This document shows, one piece after another, positions 22,832 through 23,256 of a DNA stretch of 23,256 nt (its first letter is position 1; every line of letters starts with the position of its first letter). The notes under the pieces were generated by a model that searched no databases, was not told the DNA's origin, and saw only the letters and a list, made by a program, of their open reading frames with translations. A program made the translations under genes and the position numbers. The stretch is from JBEKZQ01 sp049509675 (GTDB lineage: Bacteria; Planctomycetota; Planctomycetia; Pirellulales; Thermoguttaceae), in NCBI GenBank assembly GCA_049509675.1, contig JBEKZQ010000224.1:1-23256 (forward strand), read 5' to 3'.

Positions 22832-23131
22832 ATGAAAGAGATCAACTTGCGGCCTTTGGACGATCGCGTTGTGGTGGAGCCGAATGAGGCGGAAGAAATG
22901 ACAGCGGGCGGAATCGTTTTGCCCGACACAGCCAAGGAAAAGCCGCAACGCGGCACCGTGCTGGCCGTTGGTCCCGGCAAGCTGTTGGATAGCGGCGAGC
23001 GCGGCAAACTGTCCGTCGCCGTCGGCGACGAGGTCATCTATGGCAAGTATTCCGGCTCGGATATCGAAATCGACGGCCGCGACGTCAAAATCGTCCGCGA
23101 GAGCGATATCCTCGCCAAGGTAGTGAACTAG
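22832..23131 (+). CDS. groES: Co-chaperonin GroES (10 kDa)
   Basis: The heptameric lid that closes the GroEL cavity. The 99-residue product begins L-R-P-L-D-D-R-V-V-V, has the mobile loop E-E-M-T-A-G-G-I-V-L-P-D-T-A-K-E-K-P (residues about 21-38) that contacts GroEL, and ends with I-V-R-E-S-D-I-L-A. The ATG at 22832 follows AAGGA with seven bases spacing. It lies 109 bases after groEL with no obvious separate promoter, so co-transcription is likely. A large paired hairpin starts just beyond its stop and may end the operon transcript. Confidence 0.98.
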   Translation: MKEINLRPLDDRVVVEPNEAEEMTAGGIVLPDTAKEKPQRGTVLAVGPGKLLDSGERGKLSVAVGDEVIYGKYSGSDIEIDGRDVKIVRESDILAKVVN

Positions 23132-23137
23132 TAACAC

Positions 23138-23256
23138 TCCCTCGCCCTTTGCGGGAGAGGGCCGGGGTGAGGGGGGATTTGCAAGGGACCAGCCGAAAAA
23201 CGTCGCAGAAGCGGAAAACCCCTCACCCTAACCCTCTCCCGCAAGGGGCGAGGGGA
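23138..23256. repeat. Paired-hairpin (REPIN-like) element 2, reaching the window edge
   Basis: The left arm (23138-23174) has the sub-hairpin CCCTTTGCGGG and continues AGAGGGCCGGGGTGAGGGG. The right arm (23219-23256), read inward from its outer end, has the same sub-hairpin and continues AGAGGGTTAGGGTGAGGGG. It is the same family as 12900-13018 but in the opposite orientation. Its position just after groES would suit a terminator. Confidence 0.8.

Overview
The window is GC-rich, densely coded bacterial DNA, most likely from a planctomycete, perhaps a Pirellulales-type genome. The grounds are a groEL-groES pair in reversed order with a long Gly-Met tail, several large secreted proteins with no clear homologue in well-studied bacteria, and intergenic spaces packed with palindromic and heptanucleotide repeats. 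The assignment is inference; no rRNA or tRNA gene was seen.

Layout. 1-942: 3' part of fmt (initiator-tRNA formylation), cut by the left edge. 972-1810 (minus): a HigBA-like toxin-antitoxin pair in lower-GC DNA. 2118-6942 (plus): a tight run of a small one-helix membrane protein, miaB (tRNA modification) and glnE (glutamine synthetase adenylylation control). 7069-7383 (minus): a PII signal protein facing glnE, so two parts of the nitrogen-signalling circuit sit tail to tail. 7384-7825: repeat-filled spacer. 7826-9064 (plus): a small hypothetical gene and an orphan ParA ATPase. 9089-11566 (minus): a hybrid histidine kinase with a MASE3-like membrane sensor. 11832-12863 (plus): a zinc alcohol dehydrogenase. 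13062-16535 (minus): two exported proteins, one with about twelve G-x-D-x-Y repeats and one with a QW-like motif. 16721-18327 (minus): a second toxin-antitoxin module whose toxin has an in-frame stop, followed by an RlmM/FtsJ-like RNA methyltransferase that overlaps the antitoxin stop codon. 18464-20125 (minus): a secreted Pro-rich and aromatic-rich protein. 20126-21006: a long spacer with a 22-bp repeat array and a near-consensus sigma-54 promoter. 21007-23131 (plus): groEL and groES. The right end is a paired-hairpin repeat.

The strongest unexplained signal is the repeat ecology rather than one gene system. At least five palindromic families and several heptamer tracts occur here. Copies of one family appear in frame inside miaB and probably glnE, another lies inside the N-terminus of the twelve-repeat protein, and one heptamer hairpin supplies the last codons and stop codons of two convergent genes. 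Other items worth checking are the sigma-54 promoter with a dyad ahead of groEL, and the decayed toxin whose intact antitoxin is joined to an RNA methyltransferase gene.
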